Below are positions 43,715 to 54,903 of a DNA stretch of 64,000 nt, piece after piece. Made by a program: the position numbers and the translations under genes. Each line of letters begins with the position of its first letter. The stretch's first letter is position 1. Under the pieces are notes generated by a model. That model had not been told where the DNA came from, searched no databases, and was given only the letters and a program-made list of their open reading frames with translations. This DNA is from Cryoendolithus antarcticus. Its lineage: Eukaryota; Ascomycota; Dothideomycetes; Cladosporiales; Cladosporiaceae. Location: NCBI GenBank assembly GCA_002077065.1, contig NAJO01000012.1:558001-622000 (forward strand), read 5' to 3'.

Positions 43715-45846
43715 ATGCGCGTTACGGCGACTCGACTGAGCGCCAATCTCGCAGGATGCCCATTTGGACCCGGCTTTCGAATCGCGTCGAGATGTCGGAC
43801 GCCTTATTGGCGAAACTGTGCGACACAGCCCGATGATAGAGCGGTTACCGTACTGCCAGCTCTACGACGATGTCACAGCCATTCATTGCGCAGGGCGTCT
43901 GACGATGTCAGAATTACAGTCCTCAATCATTTCAAGCAGACTCGTGAGTAACGCGGCTATGAATATCAGAGGACAGGATCTGATTGGGTGCAGTCCATTT
44001 CCCGCCTGCCACATGCACGTTTGAGGAGCTACGCGATGGCAATCGTATCGGCGAACAGATCACATTGCACGGCTATCTCGGCACACGTCGTGACGCATCT
44101 AAGACGCTCACGTTCGCAGAGCTCCGCGACATGAAGCTCGCATCGACGATACAGCTCGTGTCGTCCCTGGCGTCGACATCCGATCCTGGCGTAGCAGCAT
44201 ACGACGCGCTTCGCAGACTGACCACGCACTCGCCTGTTGCAGTCACAGGTACGCTGCAGCCACGCAAGGCTCCGAAGAAACCCTCAGAACATGCCTCTGG
44301 ATTGATCACATCCGCCGAGACGCGTGTGGAATCGATTGTTCCGCTCAATGCATTTCCGGAAGACATCATCATGGCGCCAGAGACGGTGTTTCAAGCCGAT
44401 CAGCGACATCTGCAGATACGCAATGAGCCTTCTCTACGTGAAGCATTAAGGTTCCGAAGTAAAGCGGCTCACATTATTCGAGATGAGCTATGTGACAAAC
44501 ATGACTTCATCGAGATTGAGACGCCCCTTCTCTTCAAATCTACTCCCGAAGGTGCGCGAGAGTTCCTGGTGCCCACTCGAGTGCCAGGCATGGCGTATGC
44601 TCTACCTCAGAGCCCACAACAGTACAAGCAGATCATGATGGCGAGCGGCATTCCGCGATATATGCAGATTGCGAAGTGCTTCCGCGATGAGGATCTGCGA
44701 GCAGACAGACAGCCGGAGTTCACCCAAGTCGATCTCGAGATGGCGTTCGCAAGTGGCGAAGACGTCATGCAGATTGTCGAGTCTGTCGTTAAGAGACTGT
44801 CGGTTGAGATGCTGCATCAGAAGGATATGCCTAAGGCATTTCCCCGCATGTCATACAATGAAGCAATGTCGAAGTACGGCTCAGACAAGCCTGATCTTCG
44901 TCTTGGGTCTGAGATCCACAGAGTGGAGTACATGCTGCCAGTCGACCTTATCGGCAAGATCGGTCCACTCGCGAGTCCTGCAGTGGATGTTATGAAGATT
45001 CCCATCAGCGAAGATCCCTCAGCTACCATGGTGTTCGTCAACACCTTCATGGACTCGCCTGAAGCTCAACCATTCATCAACAACCCACATGGTCAACCCG
45101 GCATCTTCGTCATCGACTCGCGCAAGCCACTACAAGGCATGCAAGTCTTTGGCTTCGAAGCGGCCGAACAGGTCGAAGAGCTCCTCTCACTCGAAGACGG
45201 TGACCTGGTTGTTCTACAAGCGCGGCCTAACGCTCCATTCGCCGGCGGATCTACACCGATCGGTAACCTCCGCCTCGCCTTACACAAAGCTGCGGTAGCA
45301 CAAGGCCTCCTCTCAGCACCAACGGGCTTCGCCTTCACATGGATCACCGAGTTTCCCCTCTTCTCGCCCACTACCGATGCTGAGCCAGGTCAAGGCGGCT
45401 CTGCAGGTCTAGCCTCCACACATCACCCTTTCACCTCCCCCAAGACATCCGCAGACGTCGATCTCCTGCTTACAGACCCCCTGAGCGTGGTAGCAGACCA
45501 CTACGACCTCGTTGTCAACGGCGTCGAACTCGGCGGCGGGAGTCGCCGAATCCACAAAGCGGACATGCAAAAGTACGTTCTGCAGGAAATCCTCAAGATC
45601 AGCGATGAGCGGCTTGGAGATTTTGCGCATCTGCTTGAGGCGCTTCGGGCTGGGTGTCCGCCACACGCTGGGCTGGCGCTGGGTTTTGACCGGCTGGTTG
45701 CGGTGATGTTGGGGAAGGAGAGTGTGAGGGATGTGATTGCTTTTCCGAAGACTGGGAGGGGCGAGGATGCGATGGTGAAGAGTCCGACGAGGATGACGGA
45801 GGTGCAATTGGAGACTTATCATTTGAGGCTCAGGGATTCGAAGTGA
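43715..45846 (+). CDS. msd1: Aspartyl-tRNA synthetase, mitochondrial
   Basis: Exons 43715-43943 and 43994-45846 over a 50-base GT-AG intron give 693 aa. It charges mitochondrial tRNA-Asp. The first exon encodes a basic, Ser/Arg-rich leader (MRVTATRLSANLAGCPFGPG) consistent with import. After it come the OB anticodon-binding domain (about 85-200, GEQITLHGYLGTRRD), class II motif 1 with EIETPLLFKSTPEGAREF, motif 2 FRDEDLRADRQPEFTQVDLE, a bacterial-type insertion domain and motif 3 AGLALGFDRLVAVML. QSPQQYKQIMM and HHPFTSP are bacterial/mitochondrial AspRS signatures and exclude the cytosolic enzyme. The presence of the leader supports the two-exon model; the ATG at 43715 is the first in frame. 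Confidence 0.93.
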
Positions 45847-46536
45847 AATGCATGTACAAGAGACAGAGCTGGTCGCCGTTTCTACTGTCCAGAGGAATGC
45901 CACCAAACTTAGTCACCTTCTCCAATTCTATCGAGTGCTACTGTGCGTGCATTAGCTTACCCGCAACGGCAAAGTGCTACATGGTCATGGGAGCTCCGAG
46001 GCCAGATGAAATACATCAAGTCACACACTCTCTCGGCAATGGCTAGCGGCCAGTCAATTGCTGCAGGTAGCTTTGTAGTAGCATAGGAACGCTGAAAGCT
46101 GTAGAGAGGCAAATATGACTTGAAGCTGAAACTGCTGTTCAACAGCCTACCACCCCAAAGACTGACTCCGGTTTCTGTTGAGTGGCTGTGCACCAGGCTA
46201 TCTGTCCATGAATCCTGTTTAGACCCAGCTTCCGTCCAAAAGGCCGCCGCAGGATCATATCGTTTGCGTTGCGTGTTCCGACACCGCGGCAGGGTCATAT
46301 CGTTTGCGATGCGTGCACTGACACCGCTCAGAGTCACACTTCATCGCGTCTTGACAACAAGCCGTGCCCTGGGCACTGCCGAGTATACATTTCCATATGT
46401 GAGGGACGTTCCTCCGTTTGTAATACACGCCATCTTGATTCCTGATGACCCTGGGTACAGCCGCTAAGAAGACAATCGCAGCTTCTTTTGAAAGTGCCCA
46501 TTCCTTCTGGGTTGCCAGCATGTCTGTTATAAGTGT
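45847..46536. other. Intergenic with a 40-base tandem repeat
   Basis: About 690 bases between convergent genes. Plus-strand and antisense frames here are shaped by the tandem repeat at 46246-46326. No gene recognised. Confidence 0.45.
46246..46326. repeat. Two-copy 40-base tandem repeat
   Basis: Two adjacent units of period 40, sharing GCAGG-R-TCATATCGTTTGCG, then GCGTG and GACACCGC, with a few base differences. It lies in non-coding sequence and looks like a simple local duplication. Confidence 0.7.
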
Positions 46537-47250
46537 TCATGTATGAGTCTCTACTCTGTGCCAATATTTGTTGTTGCAATAGTACAACACCGTGATGTGC
46601 AAGTGGGCGAGCTGGCTGAGTTCTGATTTGAGGCTGTCAACATCTGTAAACTGTTTACGCAAGACCTTCTTGAATCGAGAGAGCTTCCGCTCCATAGTAG
46701 CGCATGGACCGACACTGAAGTCGCACTTACTGCAAGTCCGCGCGTGCTCGTGGATGTTTGAGCATGCCTGCAGCAGTCCCTCCACCAGGGATCGTAGACT
46801 CAGGACACGACTTGCTGAACCCTCAAGCTCAAGACTTGAGAGTATTTGGCCAATAGCGGAGGTCACTTCCGTGCCCAAAGCCGTGTACACCAATGAGCTC
46901 GGAATTAGTGAATTCACAGGGAATGTGACAAGGTGATCTGCACTCTCGGAATCATCATCTTCGTCCATAGTTGATAACTCTGCTCGTGCAGTAATGGACA
47001 AGTCCAGAAGCGGCATGGGTGACGGGAATGGAGAAGCTGGGTCTTTACCCCGGGGGAGGGGGGGGGCTGGAAGGTCCATCGAACGGGAAAGCGACGATTC
47101 GCGGACAGAAGTCGTCAGATGCATTGATGAGCTGACCGGGGCGATAGGAGTCGTGATGTCGTTTCCTATACTGTCATCTGCTAGCACGATCGGGCGTATC
47201 GAGGAGGAGCCCTTTTCTGGCAGCACAGTTTCAGCGGTCTGGTTAGCTTC
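46537..47250 (-). other. In-frame continuation behind the Clr5 gene's TAA
   Basis: 238 open codons directly follow the TAA of the C2H2/Clr5 gene in the same frame, starting EANQTAETVLPEKG. The first 110 residues are Ser/Pro-rich and disordered; the rest looks folded. That part has helical runs (LVEGLLQACSNIHEHART, RKLSRFKKVLRKQF) and a C-x2-C...C pattern (CSKCDFSVGPC) that may bind zinc. It probably once formed the C-terminal part of the neighbour. A separate gene is less likely, since the first ATG lies well inside. Confidence 0.5.
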
Positions 47251-48150
47251 TTAGTTCTTGCGCCTGTTCTTGTCGTTGATACCCCACTTCCGTTTCCGAT
47301 CGGCAATCATCTTGACGCTGGAGAGGGTCAGTTTACACGCTAGCTGGCGATCTATATCTCCGCTTCTCCAATAATTTCGTGTGTCCCCGTGCTTTCATAT
47401 TAATAGCTGGAACAGTCCAGCTATCGCTCTTGGCCGGGGAGAGAGGCTGGTACTCGTTGTCATCGTCTGCGCGCTCGCTTCGACACCCTCGTAGACATAA
47501 CAGTATGTCGGCGGTCTGCTCCCAGCATGACGATAACAGCTTTACCCAAGGCCCGGACTTTTAGAGAGGCGGAGGCACCTTCGGTATGACATGGGAGATA
47601 GGATCACGACTCACGTTACAAGCAAACCCGCATCTGACATTTCGTCCACGAACATATTGTTAGTGACCGTCTTGTAGCGTGACTCGATGATCGGTCGCCA
47701 AGACATCCAATCTTGTGGCGTTGGGGCATGTAGGATGCGTCGATCTCTCATCCTAGAAAGAACGTCGGTGGGCGTTCCCAACGTGAGACCAGACCTTCCA
47801 TCATATGCCTGTCCAGCGCGAGCTCTTGCGGTTGACTGAGTGTGATGCAGGTCGTGCGTATGGCGCTGGAGGTCTGCAAGTGTGTTGAAGCGCTGTAAAC
47901 ATCCATCATACGCGCAGCTATACGCTCCAGTGCTGGCGCGAGTGTCCGCTGGTCGTGAGGTCGCTGAAGGTGACTCGTTTTCTTGAAGCGATGCTCTCAA
48001 CGAGCTGATCTCTGCCGTTATCGCTGTCCAGTGGTTACCTGAGTGATACTGAGACTCACTTGCATGTTGCGATAGCTGTGTTGTCGACAACGGAGAAGTA
48101 CCAGAGGCAGTGAAGGGCAGTGCAGTGCTTCTCAGAAAAGACGCCGCCAT
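47251..48150 (-). CDS. C2H2 zinc finger + Clr5-domain protein, truncated?
   Basis: Exons 47615-48150 and 47251-47317 give 200 aa; the 297-base intron is long for this genome but has a GTGAGT donor, a CTGAC branch and a CAG acceptor. One C2H2 finger is visible (C79-x4-C84-x12-H97-x4-H102). After it, WMSWRPIIESRYKTVTNNMF spliced to VKMIADRKRKWGINDKNRRK matches the Clr5 pattern of a W-R-P-x-I start and an R-x-K-K-W-G-x-x-K-N-x-R end, a domain found in fungal transcription regulators and silencing factors. The TAA at 47251-47253 comes immediately after KNRRKN, yet the frame stays open for 238 more codons. CAA to TAA is a single C-to-T change, so this may be a truncated allele; homologues usually have a long C-terminus. 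Confidence 0.6.
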
Positions 48151-49187
48151 AAGTCGACCGGATCCGGGGGATGGTAGGAATTTGGTGTCGAGTCAATGAA
48201 GTGTCATTCTGAACTTCCTGCCACCGTCCTTCACAATTTCACGAAGTCGGCAGTGACAGTGAGAATAACAAGACACTGCGGTGTGGTAAACTGTGGTATT
48301 GCTAGCGCTTGAGACGATGCCCCGCTGGCATAAGAGCGGTTTCGAGCGTGGAGAAGATAATGCACGATGCTGTATGAACAGCGCGAATGCACGAACTAAG
48401 GTCTCCTCAAGTACTTTTGGATGTTAGGTAGATGTAGCACCTAGACAATACGGTGGGTAAGCTCCATGGTAGCAGTGTCTGTCACAGCCTCCTTCAGCAA
48501 AGCCACCGACGTCACAACGGAGGGACGCGTGAACGGCGCCGCTCAGCTGAGCTGCGAACGAAGGGCATGGCACGTTCACAGATGCCGCAGTCGAGCAATA
48601 ACACGGCCATGGGCTAAAGGTGGTCGCGATGGACCCTTGAATGGAGTCCCGGCCGCATGTCGAGACAGGATCCGAGTGCGCCATTTGGTACCGCGCAGCG
48701 ACTAAAAGATACGAGGCTGATACCGTACGATGTAGCGCTATGCAGAGTACTACCTTGCATTATGCAGTATAATACTGCGCTGTGAAATACCCGTCGCTTT
48801 CGGTGTGCTGACGCACATCAACGGCTGGGCTTTGAGGCAGACTGCCTTTCGGAACTGTTCAAGTAGCTTTTAGCGTCATGCGATTTGCGGATTGATACCC
48901 TGTACCGTGGTAATGACCTGGGCAACACCTATCAGGTCCGCGTACTAAGTGATACTCCTTGAAGGCGAGCCAGAGCATGTGCACGCTATATCGTACATCC
49001 TCGATGCTGCCGGATCGCTGGCACGCCCTTGTTGACGGACTGATCATGTAGCACTGGGATCAGCACATAAGTACTGCCCGAGGCAGTGTCTTCGTCTCTG
49101 TCCTCTCTTCGTCAACTTCTCGCACTGCAATCTTGTATCCTGTCTGACGAAATTTTTCCAACAAGATCAATCGGGATCTTCGACATC
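48151..49187. other. Intergenic, no gene seen
   Basis: 1 kb with short overlapping frames only. Confidence 0.45.
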
Positions 49188-49775
49188 ATGTCGAGTCCCA
49201 AGACTTCCAATGCACCAACCCGCACCTCCACTATGGACACCGTGCCTGACGACGCTCGTACCGACGCGGCATGGTCGACAACTGCCACCTGCAGCTCGAG
49301 CCACACCCAATCGATCCATGACCAGGTGGTTAACAACAAGCAGTCGACATCCTCATCGACTATGCAAGTCTCCTACGCCCTCCAACGTTGGCTCGACCAG
49401 AAGCCTGAGGAAGAACACTGGGTCATGATGAGAGGTGCTCGTGGGCAGTAGAGGAAGGTTGATCATCGGAGTGCAGAAGTTATTCATCGATACATCTTGG
49501 TAAGTCGATCCAGTGTTTCATGTTCGGAAGGAGTCATCCGATATACTGACGTTGATCCAGTAGGGTATGTAGAGAGGCCCTTGTGGTCGGAATGTTGGGG
49601 TGTTGACAAGTCACTCGGAATTGTCCAGGCTCGCAGGGCGGATGAGTATGAGGAAGGTGTGATTGAGGCTATGGTGCTGGAGGAGCTCGGCTCGGCGGGA
49701 CTAATTCTGACGAAGATCAAACGAGAGGGAGTCGGCAGACGCTGCCAGAACCCGTGTCTAATTGATGGGGGCTAG
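49188..49775 (+). CDS. Hypothetical protein, about 156 aa, three exons
   Basis: Proposed exons 49188-49434, 49477-49499 and 49575-49775. The first intron (42 bases, GTGCTC...CAG) and second (75 bases, GTAAGT, ACTGAC branch, AG at 49573-49574) remove a TAG at 49449 and join EEHWVMMR to EVIHRYIL and then RPLWSECWGVDKSLG. The N-terminus is Thr/Ser-rich and disordered. The rest is compact: a YALQRWLDQKPEEEHWV helix and EEGVIEAMVLEELGSAGLIL. Unspliced, the frame 49086-49775 is open except for that one TAG, so a stop-containing single exon is the alternative. Family not recognised. It converges on the NatB gene. Confidence 0.45.
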
Positions 49776-50024
49776 TATGCAAGACGTCAATCGAGAGAGT
49801 ACGAGATAAAGGGCATGTTGTGAGAGAGACTGTAGTGAAGACTTACCTCCGCTTGCACGAAAACGCAAGATCCCATCTCCAGTATCATCACTACCACAGC
49901 TTCGCCCTTGCCAATCGATTGACGTGAGTGATGATCAGGGTATGCTGTCAACAGGCGCAGTCTTCATCTGCATGGAGCTGGGGTAGATCGACCTTATTGC
50001 AACTTTGCCACCAGTCGCAATGTT

Positions 50025-50716
50025 TCACCATACTTCCGATGGCTGCACACGAACCGTCTCGCCATTAGCTCGTATCGTCTTGCGCTGCTTATCGCGCTTC
50101 AGCGGCTTCCGCATGTCGAATGCATCGCTGCCGTCACTGTAGTAGTCCACAATGCGTCGATAGATCGAGTACCTACCAGCTTCTGGTTAGTAGACTCCCA
50201 GCACACTCATGAAAAAGACTCACCCCATCTTCCGATACAGCCCAATGGCTGCCTCATTCTCAACCCGCACAAATAGGTCAACAAACCACGCCTCAGCCTC
50301 GTCACCGGCGATTTCAATTGCCTTGGACAGCTTCGTTGCCAGACCCTTTCGCCTGGCAGCGGGAGACACAGTTAAGCAGGTAATGTGGGCGTGCCAGCCG
50401 AGGTAGTTGGGGAACTTCTTGCGGTATAGGGTCAGTGCTGGGTCATACGGGATGGAGGAGATCTGATGGGGCGAGGACTCGAGTTTGCCGAGGACTGATC
50501 AAAGTCAGCATGTGATCGATCAGGGACTTGGAACTGCATCCACGCACTGTATGCTTCGATTTCGCCTGTGGAAGACTCGATGACTTTACACAATGATGGC
50601 CACCTTGTAAAATACTCCAGATAAAAGCTGATGTTGTACGTCTCGGTCAGGTGATCGAGATTGCACGGGTTGAATCGCAGAAGGTCCATCGGAGTCATGG
50701 GCCGGATGGCAGACAT
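50025..50716 (-). CDS. nat3: NatB N-terminal acetyltransferase catalytic subunit
   Basis: Exons 50548-50716, 50224-50494 and 50025-50172 (introns of 53 and 51 bases, both GT-AG) give 195 aa. Naa20/Nat3 with Naa25 acetylates nascent Met-Asp/Glu/Asn/Gln N-termini on the ribosome. The start MSAIRPMTPMDLLRFNPCNL and the next block DHLTETYNISFYLEYFTRWP are nearly invariant in Naa20. Then YLGWHAHITCLTV and the acetyl-CoA loop SPAARRKGLATKLS (R/Q-x-x-G-x-A) follow, with WFVDLFVRVENEAAIGLYRK, then the MGYSIYRRIVDYYSDG region rebuilt across the second intron, and a basic tail ending at TGG-TGA. Single domain, cytosolic. Confidence 0.94.
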
Positions 50717-51255
50717 GATGGCTGCGAGTATGTTTGCTAAGAGTGGCTGTATGCAGGAAGACGAAGTTCATCGACTTTGGAAGACACAGATAGCCGGACC
50801 GGCTGACTCAGCATTCGCGATTGATCCATTGGAAGTCACTCTGTAGAGCATGCAGGTTTCAGCCTCAGAGCTTGCAGGTACCCATGTAGCTTCACATACT
50901 TTTTTCCTTGTAGCTCAACATCGCAACTTGTATGGTCCATTGGCCGTATCAATGGTGGAAAATTGTACCATCTCCAACAGCACTTTAGTCTCCGCCCTTA
51001 GCCCGCCCCGCTCTGGCAGTTTTCTTCCGCTCCGCCGCTAGAATAGAAGCCGAAGCTTATTTCCGCGCGACGGGAGACTCCTGGGGTCCTGGGCTCAACT
51101 TTAGGTCAAGCCGCAGTTCACTCGGCGATCTCATTACCTCACTTCGACCTCAACATCACTCCCCAATATACCTGATATCAAGTACACCCGACATACTGTA
51201 ATCACTCGTTGATCCTCACCACCTCCCCACTACGCAGTGCCACCGACTGGCAATC
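50717..51255. other. Intergenic, probable shared promoter region
   Basis: 540 bases between divergent genes (nat3 minus, carrier plus). The last 150 bases before the carrier ATG are C/T-rich, as often in fungal 5' leaders. Confidence 0.5.
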
Positions 51256-53505
51256 ATGGCGAGCATCACCGAGAAGGTGAAGGAGAGTCTCGTCGGCGGC
51301 ACTGATGAGGAGCCAAACCTCTCAGCGCAGACCAAAGAGTTCTTCTACGAGCATGCAATCAAGGACGATGAGTCGGAGGAGCCATATCTCGGTGAGAAGG
51401 AGTTCATCGACGCGATTGCGCCGAAAGGAGAAGACTATGTAAGTATAATTCAGTGAAGCGAGTGAAGGCAGCATAGACGTGGCGGCGGGGCAGGGGATCA
51501 ACTTGTGGAGAGCTTCACATACTGACTTCAACCTCAGCACAAGATCAAGCGCGAGCAATACGCGATCCTCTTCTCAGTCGCCGACCGCGCACAGAAGAAT
51601 CGCGTCGACATCCACGACTGGTCCGTCTTCACCAACCTCCTCTCCAAACCCGACGCCGAGTACGAAATCGCGTTCCGCCTCTTCAGCGACCCCTCGACCG
51701 GTCTGGTGGACTTCAACAGCTTCAAAGAGTCGTATGCGCGCAATCGCGGTGAGGGCACGGTGCCCTTCAACTGGGACAGCGACTGGGCGAAGCTGTACCT
51801 TGGCGGCAGGAAGAACAGGCACTCGATGACATACCCGCAATTCGCGCAAATGCTGCGTGGCCTACAGGGCGAGCGCGTGCGCCAGGCGTTCCTTCACTTC
51901 GACAACAACGGCGACGGCTACATAGAGCCCGAAGACTTCAGTCGCATCATCCGCGAGACAGCATCGCACAAGCTCTCAGATCATCTCCTTTCGAACCTCT
52001 CGACCCTCTGCAACATCAGCCCAGGAAGCAAGATAAGCTACGCTAACGTCCGTGCCTTCATGAACGTGATCCGGGAGATGGACCTCGTGGAGTTCGTTAT
52101 TAAGAATGCGATTCACAAGTCTGACGACGGCAAGATCACGAGGGTGGATTTCCTGAACGAGGCGGCGAGGATCACAAGGTTCACACTCTTCACGCCTATG
52201 GAGGCGGACATCCTCTTCCACTTCGCTTCACTGGATCAGCCCTCCGGCCGCCTGAGTATATCAGACTTTGCGCGTGTGCTGGATGCGAGCTGGCATTCTA
52301 CAGCAGGACGTCTGGGTTCAAGAGCTGGAACGATGATCGCGAACACGGCACAGGAGGCAGTTGCCAAGTCGAGATCCTTCTACGAGGACTTCCTCGTCTC
52401 CGCACATCACTTCGGGCTCGGCTCGATAGCAGGCGCTTTCGGAGCGTTCATGGTCTACCCTATCGATCTGGTCAAAACGCGCATGCAGAACCAGCGCAGC
52501 TCAGTGGTTGGCACGAAGCTGTATCAGAACAGTCTAGATTGCTTCCAGAAAGTCATCCGCAACGAAGGCTTCCGCGGGCTGTACTCTGGTGTTCTCCCAC
52601 AGCTGGTCGGTGTCGCGCCCGAGAAAGCCATCAAGCTCACGATGAACGATCTTGTGCGCGGCAAGTACACGGAGAAGTCTACTGGCAACATTCCACTGTG
52701 GGCTGAGATAATGGCTGGCGGCACAGCAGGAGGTTGTCAGGTCGTCTTCACAAACCCGCTCGAGATCGTCAAGATTCGCCTCCAGATCCAGGGTGAGGCT
52801 GCCAAGGCCGCAGCACGAGAGGGCGAGCAATTTAACAGGCGCTCTGCCATGTGGATCGTGCGGCATCTCGGTCTCGTCGGACTCTACAAAGGCGCGTCAG
52901 CTTGCTTACTCCGCGATGTGCCCTTCTCGGCGATCTACTTCCCCACCTACGCTCATCTCAAGAAAGATTACTTCGGCGAGTCGCCCACGAAGAAGCTAGG
53001 CATACTGCAGCTGCTCACTGCTGGTGCTATCGCCGGTATGCCTGCAGCCTACCTTACCACCCCCTGCGATGTTATCAAGACGCGTCTGCAAGTCGAGGCC
53101 CGCAAAGGCGACACTCAGTACACATCTCTCCGCCACTGCGCACGCACGATCTACAAGGAGGAGGGTTTCGCGGCGTTCTTCAAGGGCGGCCCAGCACGTA
53201 TCCTGCGTTCATCGCCGCAATTCGGTTTTACGCTCGCGGGGTACGAGGTGTTGCAGGGTCTGCTGCCTCTCAACGGGGAGCATGCGGCGGAGAAGGACAT
53301 CGGGCCACGTGGGTCGCTGGAGCCTGTGACTGGGCTGCAGGAGGCGACTGCGCCGCTGCCGTATCTGAGAAGCCGCAATGCGCTCAAGATTATTCTCGAC
53401 CTTGATCTTGGGTTTGGTCGGCCACGTGGTGTCGGTGAGGCGGCGAGGCGTGGGTGGTTGCCGAGTGTGCTTACGCCGAGCGCTGGGCCGAAGAGTGGCG
53501 AGTGA
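51256..53505 (+). CDS. agc1: Mitochondrial aspartate/glutamate carrier (EF-hand)
   Basis: Exons 51256-51438 and 51538-53505 over a 99-base intron give 716 aa. The carrier exchanges matrix aspartate for glutamate across the inner membrane and feeds the malate-aspartate shuttle. The N-terminal half (to about 370) is an EF-hand regulatory region; one canonical loop, DNNGDGYIEPED, lies at about 183-194, and other loops are degenerate. The C-terminal half has three mitochondrial-carrier repeats with PIDLVKTRM, PLEIVKIRL and PCDVIKTRL signatures at about 375, 470 and 570. An extra C-terminal 85 residues after the last helix are Gly/Pro-rich, as in fungal and animal AGCs. Length and layout match citrin/Agc1. 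The yeast Agc1 lacks the EF-hand part; filamentous fungi keep it. Confidence 0.94.
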
Positions 53506-54903
53506 AAACGATGGAGAGACTGGAACGAATCGCAAAAGGTATGTTGAGATCCTTGTGACGTGATGTTCGTGTGAAGGCGGCGGCGGCAGCGGCAGCTTTG
53601 GCAGCAGCTCGTGTTCTGCACATACATCGACGTGAGAGGCGAAGGGAGACAGACAGATGGAAGACACTGTATCATCGCTGGGCGGTTTCGGTGCGTGATT
53701 TGCGTTTTGGGGCATAAGCATGAGTATTAGCATAGCGCGCGGCGTTTGGCGCCCTGGCTGGCATGGTGGTGACAAGTAGCTGGCTAGACGCATGCCTAGG
53801 TGGCCACATATTCAGGACCGACGCACATAGGTACTAGAGTGTATCAACAGAAGCGTAGTATCATGATCTCTTCCTTCCAGCACGACTAGTGTGCAGATTT
53901 CATAGACCCCAGCCTGTAGTCGAGAGACACATTTGCTCTCATGAAAGTCTACAGTCCTCTTTTGCTGCTATCTTGTACTCCACAAGAGGTTTCAGTTGTA
54001 TGTGTTTCGCCTATGAGAGAGCAGTACCCTAGCGTAGCCTGCATGCTGCAATACACGGCTCTCAATGTTGACACCATAGAATATTTGCTCTCGTGGTGTT
54101 ACCAATAGATGCTTGGGCACGGAGGGGGCATTGAGGAGATATCCGACATTGGGAAAGGGCGGGAGCAAGTGTCACGTGCTCAGGCGGCGATCATTAGTAA
54201 GCACGAACCTATCTCACCTATAAGATACATGGAGACGATGTCGAAATAAGCTATGAGGTGACAGGGAGTGCGGGTACCTTACTTGGAGCTAGAGATTTAT
54301 GACGAGGACCATGGCGATACTAAGTAGCAGCATGGAGGTCCAAAGGATGGGAAAGGGGCATATACGAATCGCGCGATATGATCTCTGCATCGTTGCCTAT
54401 TCTCTGTACTAATTCCATAGTCATAATGCCTTCGCAACATGCTGAAGGTCGATGTCGTTATCATCGTTGCCATCGAGTTGCAAGAAGCGTGCAGATCAGA
54501 TGCTGTGTTGGGATCCACTTTTGCTTGGCACGGGTATCAGAAGCTGGTGACACCCCGTCAGGACAAATCCCCGATCGCTGCCTGCATCGATACATCGTTG
54601 AAATCACTACTTTTTCTTCTTGTACTCCGACGTTGCAACCAGAGCGACTCTTACCGTCATAAAACGTGTATTGGAAACGCCGTATCCTCATCGCAAGCGT
54701 GTTGTCACGCATTTGTCGCGAGTTGTACGACACAAGTCACCGCGGCGGCGGCACAAGCTGAGGCAAAGCCGAGATTGCGCCCGACGCATACACACATCAT
54801 CGCACATTACATTCCATCGTCACACGTTTGGATTCATCAACAACGCAATCACGTGCGTTCACGTGTCACAAGCTGTGCAATCACAAGCCTGTCTTGACCC
54901 CTC
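53506..54903. other. Long stretch without a recognised gene
   Basis: About 1.4 kb between two plus-strand genes. Frames on both strands up to 200 codons are GC-skewed shadows. Presumed 3' UTR, spacer and ATPase promoter. Confidence 0.45.
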
